34,020 bases of DNA, from contig CAIYES010000139.1 of NCBI GenBank assembly GCA_903925275.1, positions 1 through 34,020 of the forward strand. The letters run 5' to 3'. A program made the position numbers and the translations under genes. Source of the DNA: an uncultured Bacteroidales bacterium (lineage in GTDB: Bacteria > Bacteroidota > Bacteroidia > Bacteroidales > FEN-979). The notes under the pieces were generated by a model. It saw only the letters and a list, made by a program, of their open reading frames with translations, was not told the origin of the DNA and made no database searches. Numbering within the stretch: the stretch's first letter is position 1; every line of letters starts with the position of its first letter. Shown piece after piece: positions 30,605-34,020 of the stretch.

Positions 30605-32587
30605 ATGCGTGTTCGTAAATGGATTATTCCGCTTGTGCTGGTGTCGGTGCTCATTTTCATCCTCTCACTCAGGCAACTCTCTGATCCTGACCTTGGCTTT
30701 CATCTTAAATACGGCCAATGGATCACCAACCATCATCATGTTCCCTTTACCGACCAAAGCACCTACACTGTTTCCCACCACGCGTATATTGACCTGCACT
30801 GGATGTTCCAGGTGATTCTGTATATGGTTTACACTGTTGCCGGGTATCCCGGGATCAGCCTCTTTATATGTTTGCTTGGTTTATTGCTTTCCCTGCTGCT
30901 GCTGATCCGCAACAGAATATTTTTTATTTCGGCTTCAATCACATGTATCGCCCTGCTTGCCGGTTTTTTAATCATCGATCCGCGCATATCCCCAAGACCG
31001 GAGATGTTTACATTCCTGTTCATTACGGGCGTGCTCCTTATCCTTGATTTATATGCTGAACACAGAAAAAACTATCTCTATCTTATCCCGGTTATCATGT
31101 TGCTCTGGTGCAACATGCATGCGCTGTTCGTGCTTGGATTGATCATTACAGCCGTCTATTTTATCAGCATTTGGATCCATGAAAGAAAACCCGACAAATC
31201 ATTGCTGATCTGGCTGATCATCTCATTTTTGATTTGTTTCATCAATCCTTATGGCATCCATGGATTTGCTTTCCCGCTTGAATTGCTTACCCGGTTTGAT
31301 CCTCAGAATGTTTACAACCAGCATATTCAGGAGTTTATGCCTTTTTTCTCCCAATCCGGTTTTGTGATTCGTGATTATCTGTTTCTGATCTTGCTGGGCT
31401 TGACCATACTTCTCACTGCATATACCTGTCGCGTCAGAAAAATACATGAAATTACCCTGTTGACGCTTTTTGCATTTCTGGCTGTGGGTTCTGTAAGGAA
31501 CATCCCACTTTTTGTGTTGGTCGCGATCCCGATTGTCAGCCGGGAGATAAGTGAGATGAACAAACGAATCACCTTCAGGCGGAAAGAGTTCAGCTTCATC
31601 ATCTTTGTTTTGATGATACTGCTTCCCATAACACTGATTCCACGGCTTCTTACCAATGCTTTCTATATTTCGAACAACTCATTCAACAGAACCGGTTTGG
31701 GGATCAATCAGGCACACCAGCCTGTTGAAGCGGGAAAATTTATGGTGGAAAATCATCTGGAAGGCCCGATCCTGAACAGCATCGGTTTTGGCGGTTGGTT
31801 ATCCTGGGTGCTTCCTCAGCCGGTTTTTATTGATGGCAGGCTTGAGGTGATGCAGGAATCTCTTTACAGGGAAGTGACCGAAAGCTGGAATGGCGGATTG
31901 CCTTCGCTGATTGACAAGTATAAACCCCGTGTGATCATTTACAATTACCTGAAATACTATCCATGGACCCTTCAATTAAAGGAAATGAATGGTTGGCGTC
32001 TGATCTATCTTGATGGTAACGCTGTCATTTTTACATCTGATACTTGCCGGTCGCGTATTCCAACGGTGGATCTTTCACGACAGCCATCGGGTGAAATGGT
32101 TAATACCGGCAGATCCTTTTCGCATTGGATCAAGGGTTTTTACCAACAAACAGATTATTTCTCCCTCGATGTGCAGCATGAAGCAATGTTCAAACTTCAG
32201 ATGAAATCATCAGGGCCGGGAAAGCAAAATGTACGCGATGCCATTGCCTTTTTCAACGCAGCAAACCTTAAATACACGCAGGGTGACATCCGGGGAGCGC
32301 TTGCTTATTATGATACAGCGGTTTCACTTTATCCGGGCTATGCCAAAGCATACAACAACCGGGGCATACTGCGTGCATCCGCTTTAAAAGACTTTTATGG
32401 AGCCATTTCTGACTTCGACCGGGCGCTGGAAATTGATCCGGCGTATGGAGATGCTTACCTTGGTCGCGGTACCGCCTACTTTTTTCTTAAGGATATGAAA
32501 GCAGCCTGTCGAGACTGGAACGATGCCCGTTCTTGCGGGAATGTGCAGGCATCCCGCCTTATCGGATTACACTGCAATGGCAAATAA
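30605..32587 (+). CDS. Polytopic membrane protein with C-terminal TPR repeats
   Basis: A 660-aa protein I cannot name. About ten hydrophobic helices fill residues 1-350, beginning with IIPLVLVSVLIFILSL. The first extracytoplasmic loop reads DPDLGFHLKYGQWITNHHHVPFTDQSTYTV..HHAYIDLHWM. This acidic/aromatic loop pattern resembles GT-C-fold glycosyltransferase-like membrane proteins of Bacteroidota and others. Residues ~370-545 form a soluble region (GGWLSWVLPQPVFIDGRLEVM). At least two TPR units follow at ~565-640 (AANLKYTQGDIRGALAYYDTAVSLYPGYAKAYNNRGI; GAISDFDRALEIDPAYGDAYLGRGTAYFFLKDMKAACRDW). A role in glycan transfer or envelope assembly is possible but unproven. It is divergent from selU and 35 bp upstream of purF. 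Confidence 0.75.
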   Translation: MRVRKWIIPLVLVSVLIFILSLRQLSDPDLGFHLKYGQWITNHHHVPFTDQSTYTVSHHAYIDLHWMFQVILYMVYTVAGYPGISLFICLLGLLLSLLLLIRNRIFFISASITCIALLAGFLIIDPRISPRPEMFTFLFITGVLLILDLYAEHRKNYLYLIPVIMLLWCNMHALFVLGLIITAVYFISIWIHERKPDKSLLIWLIISFLICFINPYGIHGFAFPLELLTRFDPQNVYNQHIQEFMPFFSQSGFVIRDYLFLILLGLTILLTAYTCRVRKIHEITLLTLFAFLAVGSVRNIPLFVLVAIPIVSREISEMNKRITFRRKEFSFIIFVLMILLPITLIPRLLTNAFYISNNSFNRTGLGINQAHQPVEAGKFMVENHLEGPILNSIGFGGWLSWVLPQPVFIDGRLEVMQESLYREVTESWNGGLPSLIDKYKPRVIIYNYLKYYPWTLQLKEMNGWRLIYLDGNAVIFTSDTCRSRIPTVDLSRQPSGEMVNTGRSFSHWIKGFYQQTDYFSLDVQHEAMFKLQMKSSGPGKQNVRDAIAFFNAANLKYTQGDIRGALAYYDTAVSLYPGYAKAYNNRGILRASALKDFYGAISDFDRALEIDPAYGDAYLGRGTAYFFLKDMKAACRDWNDARSCGNVQASRLIGLHCNGK

Positions 32588-32592
32588 ATTTG

Positions 32593-32600
32593 TACCTTTG
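32593..32600 (+). promoter_or_regulatory. putative -7 element for purF
   Basis: TACCTTTG matches TAnnTTTG and ends 22 bp before the purF ATG, just after the stop codon of the TPR membrane protein gene. It suggests independent transcription of purF. No clear -33 is present. Confidence 0.45.
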
Positions 32601-32622
32601 TACTCCAATTTGAAATGTCACA

Positions 32623-34020
32623 ATGAGCGATTCCATCCATCATGAGTGCGGCATCGCATTGGTTCGTCTTCTTAAACCACTCGAATATTATCTGGCAAGA
32701 TATGGAACGGCATTTTATGGCCTGAACAAGCTGCACCTGCTTATGCAAAAGCAGCATAATCGTGGACAGGACGGGGCCGGCATTGCCAATGTTAAGTTTG
32801 ATCTGGAGCCTGGAAATAAATTTATAAACCGTATCCGATCGAATGCCAGCGCCCCCATCCAGGATATATTCAACCAGGTAAGCCATTCCATTAAAAATAT
32901 TGAAGAGCGATGCCCACAAAGGCTTAACGATGTCCAGTGGCTGAAATACCATATGGATATGTTGGGTGAATTGTACCTGGGTCATCTTCGCTATGGCACC
33001 TATGGTAAAAATAACCTCCTGAACATTCATCCCTTTGTGCGGGAAAACAACTGGATGACCAAAAACCTCGTCCTTGCCGGAAATTTCAACCTCACCAATG
33101 TTGATGAACTCTTTGAGAAACTGATCGATCTGGGTCAATATCCGGTTGAAACAAGCGATACCATCACCATCCTTGAAAAGATGGGTCATTTTCTGGATGA
33201 AGAAAATGAAGAACTCTATCAGAAATTCAAACAACAAGGATACCCGAAACGGGAAATTACTTTCCAGATCGCTAAAAATCTGAATGTTCAGAAAATTCTC
33301 CGGGGTGCAGCAAAAACATGGGACGGCGGCTATGTGATCGCCGGGATGTTCGGTCATGGCGATGCCTTTGTGATGCGTGACCCTTCGGGCATCCGCCCTG
33401 CCTATTATTATAAGGATGAGGAAATAGTGGTGGTAACCTCTGAACGCCCTGTGATCCAGACTGCCCTGAATGTGTCATTCGATTCCGTTTATGAGTTGAA
33501 GCCAGGACATGCCCTGATCATCAAAAAAGATGGCAAGGTTACTGAAAAAGAGTTCAGCAAGCCACTCGAAAAGAAATCATGTTCGTTCGAACGCATCTAT
33601 TTTTCCCGTGGAACCGACAAGGAGATATACCGTGAACGTAAAAAACTGGGAAAATGCCTTGCACCAGCCATCCTTAGCGCCATTGATTACAATCTTGAAA
33701 ATACGGTCTTTTCCTATATTCCAAACACGGCCATCGATGCATATTATGGGTTGATAGAGGAGATGGGGGATTTTTGCGATAAAATAAAGATTGACCGGAT
33801 ATTAGATGCCGGAAATACACTTGACAGGGAAAGGTTGAATGCAATTTTTCAATTGAAACCCAGGGCAGAAAAAGTGGCTGTAAAAGACGTTAAATTACGT
33901 ACATTCATTACCCGGGATTCACAGCGTGACGATCTGGCGGCACATGTTTATGACATTACCTATGGAAGTATCCGTCGTGGCGTTGATAATTTAGTTGTAC
34001 TTGATGATTCCATTGTTCGC
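32623..34020 (+). CDS. purF: Amidophosphoribosyltransferase, long Bacteroidota form (3' end missing)
   Basis: An open frame of 466 codons runs off the window without a stop. It encodes the glutamine amidotransferase class II domain and the beginning of the phosphoribosyltransferase domain of PurF, which commits PRPP to purine synthesis. The nucleophile is probably C9 in MSDSIHHECGIALVRLL, exposed after removal of an eight-residue propeptide. Conserved segments are LLMQKQHNRGQDGAGIAN, YLGHLRYGTYGKN, NLVLAGNFNLTN, MRDPSGIRPAYYY and ERIYFSRGTDKEIYRERKKLG. The last residues VDNLVVLDDSIVR are the start of the PRPP-binding loop. The insertions between glutaminase motifs match the longer (~630 aa) form of Bacteroidota. 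ATG 32623 is the only start matching the family N-terminus. Confidence 0.93.
   Translation, partial: MSDSIHHECGIALVRLLKPLEYYLARYGTAFYGLNKLHLLMQKQHNRGQDGAGIANVKFDLEPGNKFINRIRSNASAPIQDIFNQVSHSIKNIEERCPQRLNDVQWLKYHMDMLGELYLGHLRYGTYGKNNLLNIHPFVRENNWMTKNLVLAGNFNLTNVDELFEKLIDLGQYPVETSDTITILEKMGHFLDEENEELYQKFKQQGYPKREITFQIAKNLNVQKILRGAAKTWDGGYVIAGMFGHGDAFVMRDPSGIRPAYYYKDEEIVVVTSERPVIQTALNVSFDSVYELKPGHALIIKKDGKVTEKEFSKPLEKKSCSFERIYFSRGTDKEIYRERKKLGKCLAPAILSAIDYNLENTVFSYIPNTAIDAYYGLIEEMGDFCDKIKIDRILDAGNTLDRERLNAIFQLKPRAEKVAVKDVKLRTFITRDSQRDDLAAHVYDITYGSIRRGVDNLVVLDDSIVR

Noticed and set aside
32476..33357. 293-codon minus-strand open frame
   Set aside because: It lies antisense to purF, whose plus-strand frame has clear glutaminase motifs.

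Overview
The window looks like chromosomal DNA of a Bacteroidota member, probably an anaerobic relative of Bacteroidales/Marinilabiliales. Two proteins carry type IX secretion (T9SS) C-terminal sorting domains. At least nine gene starts are preceded by the Bacteroidota -7 element TAnnTTTG, and Shine-Dalgarno sequences are essentially absent. Ptb/Buk, the long PurF form and the TolC/RND proteins are also of Bacteroidota type. No rRNA, tRNA, CRISPR array, phage or transposase gene was seen.

Layout. (1) 1-163: tandem 53-bp palindromic repeats. (2) 168-5108, minus strand: a surface-polysaccharide sugar cluster transcribed wbpE-wbpD-wbpB-galE-rfbB. It makes diacetylated amino-uronic acid, galactose-type and dTDP-deoxyhexose precursors. 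(3) 5373-6131, plus strand: elbB carrying an in-frame repeat insertion. (4) 6175-9714, minus strand: ptb-amino acid permease-buk, an acyl-CoA to acyl-phosphate to acid ATP-generating module with a transporter between the two enzymes. (5) 10027-11546, plus strand: free methionine sulfoxide reductase, MntP and QueD. A bidirectional terminator follows. (6) 11638-17776, minus strand: ECF sigma factor, a protein with an inner-membrane helix plus an outer-membrane barrel (dual-membrane anti-sigma-like), and two paralogous PKD/T9SS cell-surface proteins. (7) 17891-25264: a tripartite efflux system split into two transcription units (adaptor+RND on plus, TolC on minus), each with its own paralogous TetR regulator. 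(8) 25417-27234, plus strand: secreted M14 metallopeptidase. (9) 27224-30512, minus strand: a selenium module, selU followed by a cysteine desulfurase-SelD fusion gene. (10) 30605-32587, plus strand: polytopic membrane protein with C-terminal TPRs. (11) 32623 to the edge, plus strand: purF, incomplete.

The most interesting signals are these. First, the sigma/dual-membrane anti-sigma/T9SS surface protein operon, which looks like an envelope-spanning sensor circuit with its own surface cargo. Second, dispersed repeats are repeatedly built into genes. A GGGGCACAAAA palindrome with 18-bp tandem units is inserted in-frame in elbB, another copy supplies the buk stop codon, and a third lies between galE and rfbB. 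A heptamer repeat encodes the linker joining cysteine desulfurase to SelD. Third, a well-formed 23-bp dyad overlaps the promoter of the TetR-TolC unit.
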